Assembly (NCBI GenBank): GCA_947311845.1
Contig: CAMZMU010000027.1
Span: forward strand, 72,148,184-72,212,183
DNA: 64,000 bases
Source: Poa pratensis
Taxonomy: Eukaryota > Streptophyta > Magnoliopsida > Poales > Poaceae
Reading direction: 5' to 3'
Positions 50,781 to 62,435 of this stretch are shown here, piece by piece; within the stretch, counting starts at the first letter, position 1, and the number at the start of each line of letters is the position of its first letter. Made by a program: the position numbers and the translations under genes. The notes below the pieces were generated by a model. It searched no databases. It saw only the letters and a program-made list of their open reading frames with translations, and was not told the DNA's origin.

Positions 50781-51039
50781 CCAGGCCGCTGGACCGCCGT
50801 CCGTCGTGGTTGTATTATGTCGCCGGGCCTACAATTCTTTTTTTTTTTTAAAGCCGAACAGTTGATTGACTAATCGGTGGCAGAAGGAGGTAATTATTTG
50901 GAACTTTGGGGGCAATTTCAACGAGACTTAATGCTTTTATTATTAGGTATAGACTAAGGACGCAGGCTTGAGACGCTTTAGAAAACGTGTCAACAGAAAC
51001 AATAGAGAGAGTAATATACGTTTCCAAAAAAAATCTATA
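50781..51039. other. Left flank of the tandem Helitrons
   Basis: Contains AGAGAGTAATATACGT (51006-51021), repeated exactly on the far side of the two Helitrons (53018-53033). Confidence 0.6.
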
Positions 51040-51954
51040 TCTCTACTATATAATATCGTTAAAGGTGGTGATGATGGTAGGTCATAGTTGGGCCTCTTTT
51101 TTTTCCTGAGCCGAGCCGGAACAATCTTTAACAATTGTCCTATATGAATACGAGTCCACAACGACCAGATAAATAAAAAAAAGGGGCCAGCGCGTAACCG
51201 GATCGGACGTCGTAAAGAAGCATAAAAATCCAGCGGCCTGTTTCTACTCCCGATAAAACTCGAGCCTCCAGGTCCCGTACGAGTCCATAAATAAAAAGCA
51301 ACAAAAGAAAATCAAACAGCGTACGATTGTCCGATGCTACCTTTTCCATAGATGCTCGATCGATTAGCTAGGCCAGCAGATTGTTCAACTCAACAGCTTA
51401 TGAGCTAGCCAAGTTTGACAAATCGTCAGGTTCTGGTGACACATGGTTATCACCTCTGCCACAACTTTTGTAAAAAAGATCTGTTAACTCTGCCTCCATG
51501 AATGAATGGGTGTTTGCCTCTCAAAAACGCGTAACATACATTTGTTCGTCAGTTGCTGCTCTAGACAAGATCGAAGCTGGCCTGTTCAAGTTCAGTGCGG
51601 ACCATTTTTTCTTGGCCAACTTAGCTTGGTAAGCTAACATATTCAATTATATGTGCTCAGCTGCAACAGCAGGTAAGCGGCATCTTAGTAGGCAAAGCCC
51701 CTCATAGTTGTTGCTTGCCAGGGAACAGCGACATCCAAGTAGGCGAAGGCTCGGAGTAGCTACCGATGGAACCATCTAAGTAGGCCAGGAATCGAATTTC
51801 ACGAGTTGTTTATAGATTGGTAAATTTGCCACTTAGTTGCCGGTTGTGCTATGCTAATGGAGAGGAATGGCGAGGTCCTGATATTATTACGCGGGTTGTC
51901 GACTATAACTTGATTTTTTATTCACCCCGTTGCAACGCACGGGCAATTTGCTAG
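51040..51954 (+). mobile_element. Helitron H1, 915 bp, non-autonomous
   Basis: 5' end TCTCTACTATATAATATCG (preceded by A). 3' end: hairpin CCCGTTGCAACGCACGGGC (51927-51944), AATTTG and CTAG (51951-51954), with T following. No Rep/helicase ORF; non-coding interior with repeated AAGTAGGC words (51688, 51737, 51780). Confidence 0.8.
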
Positions 51955-53016
51955 TACTATATAATATCGTTAAAGGTGATGGTCGGCGACGGTACGTCAT
52001 ATTCTCGTATATGTTCCCGCACGTATCAAGTCGGAACGGCCGTCCGATTCAGACTCCAACACGACGTGCACGGCCTCGGGTGTATCCAAGTCGGAACGGC
52101 CGTCCGATCCAGACTCCAACACGATGTGCACTGCCTCGGGCGATGTCCGGCACGAGGCCGGTCGTGCAGGTGCTGCTCACCTGCGTGCGCTTGCCAACGG
52201 CCACGTCTGCTCATGCAGCAGGCGGCACCAACGGAGATCCTGTAGCGCGTTCTTGAAAATAAGCACGCGTTGCAGTCCGAGTGTCCGAATTAGGTTATCT
52301 TACGTTAGTTACGACACAAATAAAAGCTGCTACATATAATCGATACCCATAAATAAAGAAGAGAAATCACAACACGCGTGTGCAATCAAATCGTGTCTTT
52401 CGCCTCGCGTGTGCTTCGGGGAGAAGCAAGTTGCCGGAAGCAGTTTGATCTGTACGTCATGGCCAAGCTAGCCAGGTAGCAAGACGTGCATGTCCACCTG
52501 ATCGATCAACCAGGCTGCTTGCCAAATACTGTAGCTTCTATGTGCGCACTGAAGTAATTTTTACGTGGGATCCAAATATGTTTCTACTTTGAATCAAGGA
52601 TATGCATGGATGACCAATGAAGAAAAACAAAAGGATTAAAAAACATCGTGAAATTTATCAAGAAATCAAAACAATTAAAGATTCAACCCAACTAGGAAAA
52701 AAATGGACACCAGGTAGGAAGAAATATGCAGATCTAGAACCTGAAAAGAAGAAAGGAAAATGCGCGCGAGAAACACAGAAGTATGCAAATATGTAGCCAA
52801 AACAAAACAAATCTAGAAAAGAACAAATCTAGAAAAAAAATGTATCAACATATATTTTTAACTATCGAGTTATTTTTACTGCTATGTGAACTTGATGCTC
52901 ATCTGGATAAATTCTTTTTATTCTACGTAGATCACTTAACTTTGGGGTAAAATATGGTTTGTGCCAGTCAAAAAATTTATTTTCACTACCGTAGCAGCGC
53001 ACGGGCATTTAGCTAG
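51955..53016 (+). mobile_element. Helitron H2, 1,062 bp, directly joined to H1
   Basis: Starts TACTATATAATATCGTTAAA at the base after the CTAG of H1, i.e. the same 5' sequence as H1 minus TCTC. The 3' end is a diverged hairpin (ACCGTAGCAGCGCACGGGCA, 52988-53007), then TTTAG and CTAG (53013-53016). The interior has two copies of a 60-bp GTCGGAACGGCCGTCCGAT.CAGACTCCAACACGA unit (52031-52080 and 52091-52140). No ORF supported. Confidence 0.75.
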
Positions 53017-53105
53017 TAGAGAGTAATATACGTAGAGTCAAATCGACGTTGTCAGCTTTTCCCAAACATGGAACGACAAGAGTTGGATCCAAACACGAAA
53101 AGGTA

Positions 53106-53453
53106 CCCTTTTTTTCCTGGTTTTTTTTTTTTGAGAACACAGTACAACACAGACGCTCACAAATACGCACATACACTCACCCCTATGAACGCACGCACGC
53201 ACACCCTACCCCTATGAGCACCTCTGAAGGACTGAGCCGGCAGATCTTGAGGTTGACGAAGTCACCACAGGCGCCTCGCTGTTGACGGGCACGTCACCTA
53301 CCACTGAAAGAATAGCGCCGGATAATCCTGGAATAAATCCAGGTAAATGCAAACGCCCATGCCAAGTCTAGGACTTGAACCTGGGTGGGCTGGTTCCACC
53401 ACAGGGAACCCAACCATCAGAGCCAAGCTCCGTTTGCCCTTTTTTTCCTGGTT
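53106..53453 (-). mobile_element. tRNA-derived SINE with perfect 17-bp target duplication
   Basis: Body 53123-53436 on the minus strand, flanked by CCCTTTTTTTCCTGGTT at 53106-53122 and 53437-53453. On the minus strand the head reads GCAAACGGAGCTTGGCTCTG with an A box TGGCTCTGATGG and a B box GGTTCAAGTCC about 35 bases later (RNA polymerase III promoter). The tail ends in an A-run (T-run at 53121-53132). It matches, from memory, a SINE family common in grasses (ACTCACCCCTATGAACGCAC region). It would be mobilised by LINE machinery. Confidence 0.9.
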
Positions 53454-54452
53454 GCAAAAGAGGCATAATAGAACTGGATCCAAATACCAAGCCGTCCTTT
53501 TTTTCTCACATGACGAAAAGGTATCTTTTCTCCCTGATACGCCATGTCTAAACAAATCCTAGATGCGCCGCCAAAGTAACGACCGCATGCCTCATAATTT
53601 GCTTTGCGATCTGGTTATTGAGAAAAGAACTACTACGCCGGCGACACAATCCAAGCTTTTGGTGTGGCATCAAGCCTACAATTTTCTCGCCTGAAAATCT
53701 CCTCCGTGGCCGCATTTGACAGGTTAATTTCTATCTTCTTACTTTGGGTTGTGCATAATCTGAATCTTTCATGTGAATCGGCTCCAACACCATGGGTATT
53801 CTTTTTGAATAATATACTCGAGAGCCTAATGGGCAGGGATGGTCGTTAAATCTCTTTCCCACTATATGACTGCTTGCTCAAAAAGAAAACTCAGATGTAA
53901 CTACATAGAAGCTGGCTTGTGATATGCTCCTGGACCTGTCAGTAAGGGCAGTAACATAATTAGGTGGCGAGATCCATATTGCAATTGTCAATCTGAAGCA
54001 AAAAATCTGGAACTTTGTAGAGAAAATAAGGCAGGCACTTAGTTTAGCAATTTCAGTGGTTTGACATAAACATGCTTTCTTAGGAGGACTGATTAAGTAA
54101 TCTTCAGAAGAACCATATGAATGATCAAGGAAACAAAAGGCCAACTCCATCCAAACAAACCGAGCGCAGTCAAGGGACAAGTTACAAGCAACTCCTTATA
54201 TATCCAGTACTTATCCTCATACATTTATATCCAATCTGATCACCTTTCAAACTTCACTTGCATACTTATTTTTTCAGGTCTTTACATACCGTATTATGAA
54301 ATTAGGGACCTAAGGATAAATAAAGTTATGCAACTCCAGTGCCAGTGCCCCTTGCATACTTGTATTTCTCTGAACCAAAGGTTCATGTGTTGGAGCACAT
54401 ATGGACATATAATAACTGATTTACTTTTCTTTTATCCCCACAGCATACTGAA
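53454..54452. other. Left flank and presumed 5' part of the CACTA-3 transposase gene
   Basis: No CACTA terminus was identified. 54120-54444 is likely intron, since it ends TTTTATCCCCACAG in front of the coding exon. Confidence 0.4.
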
Positions 54453-57400
54453 GTGCGAATGGGTCGAGAATGGATGAGTAAACCAAGAGCAAGTGTCGAT
54501 TATAAACATGGTGTCGAGGAATTCCTATCTTTTGCATACCGTCATGTTCCGGGTGGTGAAAAAATCTTTTGTCCATGTGTAAATTGTGGAAACAATGTAA
54601 GACAAAATTCAGATGAAGTGAAAACCCACATGCGGTGTGATGGTATTCTTCAAGATTATACTAGATGGGCTTTCCATGGAGAGGAATGTGATGCACCATC
54701 TGTCGCATTTTCACACATATTAGAGAACAATAGTAAATTTGCTTTTGCTGGTATTCCGAAGAATAATGGTGTACAGGATCATGGCCACAAAAGAATGGAC
54801 GACATGTTAGGTCTCGTAAATGCTACATTTGGTACCAAATTCAGTAACAGCTACGAATCACTGTCAAGCCCATCTGATGGTGTTCAGTCTGAATTTGGAA
54901 ATATGGAACCGGATGTGGCCGATAGTTGGAATGCTCCATATGAAAAAGGTGATGAAAAGAAAGAAAGCTTCTTACATGATGCTAACATAAAGTTACACAA
55001 TGGATGTGAAGCATTTTCAAGGTTGTCATTCTAGTCACCATATATCACTTGAAAGTCTTACATGGTTGGTCACAGAAATCATTCACGGCACTACTTGGTG
55101 TATTATCTGATGCACTTCCTCAAGAGGCAAAGTTACCAAAGAAGTATCATGAAGCCAAAAAGATCATTCTTGGTTTGGGGCTTGAGTATGAGAAAATTCA
55201 TGCATGCCCTCAATATTGCATGCTTTTTCGAGGTGAAAGAGCAAACCAAGAGTACTGTCATGTGTGTGGTACATCTCGTTGGTTGACCGATAATGAGGGA
55301 GATGCTCCAATTTTGTCTAAGAAGAGCAGGAAGATACCAGCAAAGGTGTTGCGGTACTTTCCTTTGATACCAAGGCTCCAAAGGCTCTTTTCAACTACCA
55401 AAACATCTGATGACATGCGTTGGCATGATGAGGGACGTACCAAAGATAATGTTTTGCATCACCCAGCAGATGGAGAGTGTTGGAAAGATCTTGATTTCAG
55501 ATTTCCCAAATTTGGTGACGATGCCCGTAATGTACGCCTTGGTCTTGCAAGTGATGGTTTTAACCCTTTCAGAAACATGAGTTCAAAGCATAGTACTTGG
55601 CCGGTGATGCTTATTCCATACAACCTACCACCTTGGGTTTGCATGAAACAAACATCTTTAATTTTGTCAATGATCATTCCAGGACCACATTCCCCTGGTA
55701 ATAATATTGATGTATATTTGCAGCCATTGGTTGATGAGCTCCTACAACTGTGGGAGGGTGTGGACACATATGATGATTCTACGAAGCATAACTTTCCGCT
55801 TAAAGCTGCATTATTGTGGACTTTGAATGATTTCCCTGCATTAGCGTACCTTTATGGTTGGAGCACAAGTGGTCAATATGCATGTCTATCTTGTGCTGCA
55901 TTTACAAAATCCAGATGGCTAAAGAAAGGGAAGAAATGGTGTTATATGGGTCATCGCCGATGGTTGCTAGAGGATCATTTATATCGAAGAAGCAAGATGC
56001 AGTTTGATAACACTGAAGAGACAGAACCCGCACCTGAAACTATGACTGGCAGCTCAGCTTTGAAAATGTTGCAGGGCAGAGTGTTTGTGTTAGGCAAAAA
56101 GCTCAAAGTAGCTACAGAAACAAAAGGCAAGAAAGGAGGCAAAAATGTTAAAAAAGGGAAAGCAAACAGTGAGGATCAGAAGCGTAAGAGAAATGTCAAC
56201 AAGAATAAATCAGGTACGAAAAATAAGCGTGACGAAAAGAAGCCGGAGGATTGGTTTAAAAAAAAGTCAGTATTCTTTCAGTTGCCCTATTGGGAGGGCA
56301 ACAAGTTAAGGCATAATCTTGATGTGATGCATATAGAAAAAAATGTATGCGGCAATTTAATTGGGACATTGTTGGATATTGATGGGAAAACAAAGGATGG
56401 TTTTAATGCACGAGACGACTTGAAGGATATTGGAATTCGAACAAACCTTCAGCCTTTTCCAGATGACAAAGGAAAAGATATATACCGCCCTGCACCCTTC
56501 ACTATGTCTAGGGAAAAGAAGGAAATTCTTTGTTCAATCATCAAGAAGATTAGGACCTCTGATGGTTATGCGTCATATATTGCAAGGTGTGTCAATATGA
56601 AAGATTGTACATTGAGTGGTATGAAAAGTCATGATTGTCATGTTCTTATACAAGAAATTCTTCCCATAGCACTTCGATCTTGTTACCCCAGCAAAGAGGT
56701 CATGACAATAGTTATCCGGTTGGCTAACTTTTTTAAGAAGATATGCTCCAAAGTTTTACAAATATCCGAGCTTGACGAATTGCAAAAGAGTATTGTGATG
56801 ACACTGTGTGATATGGAAAGAATATTTCTTCCCTCAAATTTCACCGTCATGGTGCATTTAATGGTCCACTTAGTCGAAGAAGTTAAACTTGGCGGTCTAG
56901 TGCACTACCGTTGGATGTATCCTCCAGAAAGGTATGCAATTTCAGTTTTATTTTGTCTCTTTAACAACATGAAAATAATATTTTATATATAGATAGATAT
57001 TTTGTTCGGCTGAAGTCATTTGTACACAATAGAGCTCATCCAGAGGGTTCGATCGCTGAAGGATATATTGGTGATGAATGCTTGACCTTCTGTTCAAGAT
57101 TTCTAGAAGGAACTACACGTTTTACAAAACCATCTAGAAACCCAGATCCTTCAGATAATGTAAAGGACAAGTATATGTTTGATACTGCTGGTCAATCAAT
57201 TGGAAAGGGAACCATAGTAAGCCATTTCGATAACCAACTTCTTCTGCATGCACATCGTTATGTCTTGCGACACTGTGATGAGCTTAAAGATTTGCGCAGG
57301 TATGTACTAACCCAATGCTTATGTATTTTTACAAAACTTGATGAAATGACGCTAGTATTAAGTTGCTCTACTTGTTGCAGAGAATTTCTTAGGCAGAACG

Positions 57401-57618
57401 AACAAGGAGGACGCACTGTCGGACCGGAGCCGAGGAAGATGAGCTCGGCCACGGAAACAGAAGGCCTCCCGCGTCGATTCCTGAGGCAGAACGAACAAGG
57501 AGAACGCGATGGAGCTATCATGCAAGGTGGAAGGGCTCATAGTGGTCTATGGAGAGTTGGAGACGGGGAGGACGTAGTGGCCGCGGTGCTCTGCAGGTGC
57601 TCGACACGCACCTCTTGA
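54453..57618 (+). pseudogene. CACTA-3 transposase gene (TNP2 type), one frameshift, altered 3' end
   Basis: Exon 1 (from the AG at 54444) has the transposase-associated domain: KPRASVDYKHGVEEFLSFAY, FCPCVNCGNN and DGILQDYTRWAFHGE. At about 55032 one base is missing (after AFSRLSF). The next frame then runs open to 56932 with KKYHEAKKIILGLGLEYEKI, CHVCGTSRW, ASDGFNPFRNMSSKHSTWPV, PGNNIDVYLQPLVDELLQLW, a lysine-rich insertion (about residues 345-395), LDVMHIEKNVCGNL and MKSHDCHVLIQEILPIALRS to WMYPPER. After an intron, exon 3 (about 56994-57300) gives RLKSFVHNRAHPEGSIAEGY and RYVLRHCDELKDLRR. Exon 4 begins EFLRQNEQGG at 57381, but soon has a second copy of FLRQNEQGE and a foreign-looking C-terminus. 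Clearly a different family from CACTA-1/2. Confidence 0.85.
57385..57510. repeat. 94-bp spaced duplication in the CACTA-3 3' exon
   Basis: AGGCAGAACGAACAAGGAG is present at about 57390 and 57484, both in the same frame. Confidence 0.7.
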
Positions 57619-58618
57619 GCTAGAAGACATGGCACAGAAATTACAAAGAGGCCCCCACATAACAATGAAATACAACATAGTGCTCGTCTTTCTAGAAGAG
57701 ACACTCAAACGTAATCTAAATTGCAATTTGGTCCTTCTTCATCGAGGAGATCCTCATAGGCTAATCAAATAAAAGACACGACAAAACTAACCGAGAGTGA
57801 TAAAAACGCACAAAACGCCTCGACCAACACATACCGCCGCCTCAAAAGGGGCACGACGCAAAAAGGGTCATCAGCCAAAGGACAAGACGACATCGACTAA
57901 CTCGCTACTTACGGGAGAGCCACACGGAGAAGCCCGCCACCCTTGAATACTTGGCTCTGAACCCACCCTCATTGACCATGAATCACAACGTCAAGACGTG
58001 GCGTTGTGGATGAACCAAGAACAACTTCATGAACAAACCCAAAGGCATCTAGCACTTGTCGTGGTGTATATACATGATATACATCTCACTTATGAAATGA
58101 AAGGGCAAAGCACTGCACCATGCCACGACCTTCCGCGAACAACTGAATAAAACAAGGAGGTCGTCTAGGTAAAAAAAAACAAAGAGGTCGTCCATGCTAG
58201 ATCCGCCCCAAGACAAATAGGCTAGGGTTGGGGCCTCTTAGTGACGTGATACCCATCGATCGCCACCATGACCGTTCTTGAGGGTTGAAAACAAAACGAA
58301 AAATGGGGAATTATGCTTATCCGTTTCGCTTGTATCTCTGAATTCAAAACTAATGAAAACAAATTTGAAGATGAATATGGAACAAATAATGAATGGACAT
58401 ATATTTGGATTTACGTATGAGTATAAAATTCTTTATATATAATGTTGTTCACCATCATTGATTGCTTTAGTGTTGAAAACAGAACGGAAACTGATGAAAT
58501 CATGCACACCATTTATCTAGAATCAGAAAAGAAATCGAAAACACAAAAAACAGATGAAGACGAATATGGGAGATATACGACATAGAAACGATTGTTTATC
58601 AAGATACAAAAGCGGTAT
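57619..58618. other. Non-coding sequence between CACTA-3 and the right-hand LTR
   Basis: No ORF. Two related stretches (about 58290-58460 and 58470-58600: TGAAAACAAAACG/TGAAAACAGAACG..GAAAC..GATGAA) suggest an old element. The last five bases (GGTAT, 58614-58618) would be the target duplicate of the LTR element if 58619 is its true edge. Confidence 0.4.
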
Positions 58619-61600
58619 TGTAGAACCCCCACCTTTTAATAAAGGTTGAGATTCCTGTGTTAATGTGCTAGTCCCTGGATCGACTTGCTTGCACCACAGT
58701 TCGAGATGAAATATCATGCAAATGCGTCAAATACTCAGTAACTCGCATGATCCAGAATTACAATATACCTTACAACTTGCTTAGCACCGTGCTAGCATGA
58801 TACAAAGTTCAGCAGCGGAAAACATTGGATACAGTGAGCCTCATCATCTTCATGTGCCACAGGCAAACATGTTGGTTGCAGACTCGAAACCCTGTCGAAA
58901 CCTCACTCATCGTCTGACGAACCTGCAACGGTGAGTTACAACCCAACTATACGGGTCAGCACAATTGAATTGTGATGGCATTATGACACTTATGTGGATA
59001 TAAATGGCAACCTATATTCTACATGAATATTTGGCTAAGTGGAGTTTTGAGGCTGATTTGCATAAAGCCAATTTTATCCTATCATTTGTAAAACAATTTT
59101 CATCATAGACAAAGAGTACCACTGATAGACATCAGTGAACACCTTTGACAACTACTCATGGCAAGCACCACTGATAGAAAACAGTGAGCTCCCATCCCTT
59201 GTTCACCCTCAAGTTTTAATTTAGAAATTGGGATGAGGAGATATTCAACAGCTTCCCGGTCTAGTTGCTCAAAATGTCCGTAACCGGGGACACGGCTAAG
59301 CATACTTAGTTTTAACTCTCGAGAGGGTGTGCACTTTCACCACAAGACCCAATCATTCCATCCTCCATTGCAACCAATTATGCAATGGAAAAGAGAAGAC
59401 CAAGACGAGATCTTTCAGAAGTAATTCCCCGGAGTCAACGTCGGACCCACTCCAACCTATCATCCCCTACATCTGCTGGTCACGACAGAACCAGGGTCTC
59501 ACAACCTAATTGATCAAGACAGAGCCCATATGACATGTGGCTGCACTAGAAGCTACTGAACAAGGAGAGTCTACAATCTCTTTAAGCCTGGGTGACTTTC
59601 CACAAGTGTGCACTTCCACCAAGGGCAAATTACCATAGACATGAACCATAGACATGGACCCCCTGAGTAGTCACCCACCATGGTCCACCAACCAGCACCC
59701 AGGTAGTTCATTGATTAGTTATTAATTTTCATCAATATTGAACTAATCAAAACATTTTCCATAGCATGACTAAGCATCTTAAATACTAAGTTTCATACTA
59801 CAAAGCTCTGGGTGGGGGATGGCTACACACTAATAGGAGCATAGCATAATATAGTATTCAGCAACAAGTCTATCATGCATACTACTGAAAACACGAAGTG
59901 CATAGTAGTAAAAGTAGTAGGACATTTATGGTGTCACTTGCCTTGGCCAACTGAAGAGTTGAAGTTACACTCTTCACACACGTAAAGCACTCCGTACAAT
60001 CTAAACATAAAGATAACACAATAATAAACAAACAGTTCAACAACATCATTGCATAACAAGGCAAACATACACATCAACGTATTCACAAAACGGTGGTCAA
60101 GGATTATCACATAATTCAATATGCAAAAAGAATTAATGTGATTAGGTTTAGGAGTTCCCATTGTGGTTAAAGGTTGGTCAAGCAATTAAGTATGAACATT
60201 ATGAATGTCATACATAAGTTGCTGGTGTTCCATAGGTTGTAAAAGGTTGGTTTTAAACAAAAGGTCACATAGGGAAATTTGGAAAAGGTTTAACACATTT
60301 TAAAACAAGGATTTTTGTATACAACATTTTAGTAAGATCTAAAACATAAACTTTAATGGTTTGAGTTTGACAATTAAATCTAAGATTATGGGTTTTGGGC
60401 TTTCTGGTCAGAGGCAACTATTTGGGTCACTTTTCAAAAAGAAACCATATTTAAATAATTTATAGGATTTAAACCATATCCAAAATACTCCAATTAAGCC
60501 TCTGATTTTTAAAACAGTTTTAAATTATTCAAAAATATTTTTAAAAGTGACTAAGTTATTCTACAGAACCTAAGGTTTCCAAAAATATTTTATTTGCAAT
60601 TTTTGAACTTATAAAAATAAAGTTATGCCAAATATACTCAAATCTCTCATTTGAAATTTGAATATTTTAAACTTTGACAAAACAGAAAACTAATGACGCC
60701 AAAAGATTCTACAGGTCCAGAGGTTTTCAAAAATATAAAATTTGTTAAATTTGGACCAACCAATAAAAAGTTGTGATAGTTTGAATATGCAGGGGCTTTT
60801 CTGCAAAACTGCCAGTTCATTCTAAATAGAAAATTTAATTTCCACGCGGGCGCTGACTGGGATGCTGACTGGGCTGCTGACGTGTTTAAGTGATCAGAAC
60901 TGGGCCGTTGGATCTGGATCTAAAGGCCTAGATCTAACCGTACCTCTCCGTTCAAAAGATCTAATCCTAACCGTTGAAAATCGATCGGATGGTTGGGAGC
61001 AAAATGCTCACCGTGGCGGCGCCGTGGTTGCCGAAGATGAAGGTCGCGGCGGCGCTGGGCTCGGGCGGTGGACGGCCTCGACGCTCCGGTGGTCCAGGGG
61101 CTCGGGGAAGGTCTCCAGAGGGCACGGCGCGTCGCGGCGAACTCGATGGCGTGCTCAGCGTCGACTCTCGCGTCCTGGACAGGCGTGGAGGAGCGGCCGG
61201 AGGTGCAACGGCAGAGAGGACCTTCGGGTTGAGCATGGGTTCGTCGATTCCCTACGAGAAAATTTGGAAGGAGGGTTCAGGGAGGTGCGCGAGGTCTAGG
61301 GGAACCCGATGGGCTAGGAGGGGAGGAGAGGGGCAACCTGAGCTCGTCGGAAATGGAGAAGACGCGGCGGCGGCAAGGCGAACTACGGCGAGCGATTTCC
61401 GCGGTCTGAGGGCGCTATTTGCAAAAGGAGCAGAGGGGAAATGGGGAGGCCGATGCGGGTAATAAAACGGGGCCAAAGCTCGTGCAGTTGCGGCTCGGGA
61501 GGGAGTGGGGTGAGTGGGGGAAGAGGGGCCCGTCTCGGCCGTGAAACTCGGCCGGAGGTTGAAGACACCTCGAGCTGACATGTGGGGCCCGCGTGTCGGT

Positions 61601-62435
61601 GAGAGGAGAGCGAGGTTTCGCGGACTGGGTTGGTGCTGGGCTGGTTTTGATGCTGCACGCAGGGCTCGGCCCAGTTAGCTTTTTTTTGTCATTTTCTTTT
61701 TCTTTTCTGTTCTTTTCATATTTCTTTTATATCTTTTGTTTTAAAATTCCAAATTAAATCAAACCAGTTTCTATAGATTTGTAAAATCAAAACCTTTCTT
61801 TTAAACTTACAAACCCACTTTTCCAAACACATTTAAATTTGAAAATTCGAAATAATGCATATATGTTCATTTTCTGAACTAGGGTTTTATAAATTCCTTT
61901 TGAACTAAAACTAAAATCTAGAAAAAGGTATGAGTAATATCACTCAATATGATAAACCCAATAAAGATACTTTGATTCAAATATTTTATTTAAAAAGTGT
62001 TTGATAATTCATTTTAAATACAAATAATCATTTGAAGTATCAAAATAGATGTTTTACTTCAAAATCCTTAATTCTTGAAAATAGAAGGTAAGTAATTATT
62101 TAAAATACATTTCAAAAATATTGTATGATTTCTTATAAATTTTGAAAAAGTGTTTTAATAAAATCATTTGTGGTTTTGAAGGAAATCTAGGAAATCCTCC
62201 ACAAATAAAATTTTGAAAAGGAGCTACAAACTCATTTCCAAATCGTAGGAATGGATCAAAACACAATTTGAAAATTAGAGTATGCTTAAAAATAACTCTA
62301 AACAATCTGTAAATAGGGTTTGTTAAGTAATTGAAAGTAATAAATTAGATTCAATTTCGAGTAATTTATTTTATTCGAACAAAAGTTTTAATTTTTAGTG
62401 ATTTTTAAAACATTCCAAATTTTTGGGATGTTACA
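58619..62435 (-). repeat. Very long LTR (3.8 kb) of a minus-strand gypsy-type element
   Basis: Starts TGTAGAACCCCCACC and ends GGGATGTTACA on the plus strand, i.e. TGTAACATCCC...GGGGGTTCTACA in element orientation, proper TG/CA ends. Adjacent to 62435 on the inside, the minus strand reads CTTTTAAGGGTGGTAGTC, a polypurine tract, so this is the 3' LTR. LTRs this long fit the Tekay/Del type of chromovirus (inference). Most of it is AT-rich, with a GC-rich island at 60850-61680. Confidence 0.75.
60850..61680 (-). other. GC-rich transcribed-leader-like island inside the LTR
   Basis: On the minus strand a proline/serine-rich frame (MSARGVFNLRPSFTAETGPS onward, 61581-61252) and a second short frame (MLNPKVLSAVAPPAAPPRLS, 61236-60967) lie before a splice-donor-like ACG/GTGAGC near 61013. 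The base composition contrasts sharply with the flanking AT-rich LTR. It may be the U5/leader exon of the element or captured gene sequence. No family recognised. Confidence 0.45.

Noticed and set aside
60862..61462. Plus-strand frames of 145 and 162 codons in the LTR island
   Set aside because: Opposite to the element's transcription and without domain features; the minus-strand reading is better explained as leader.
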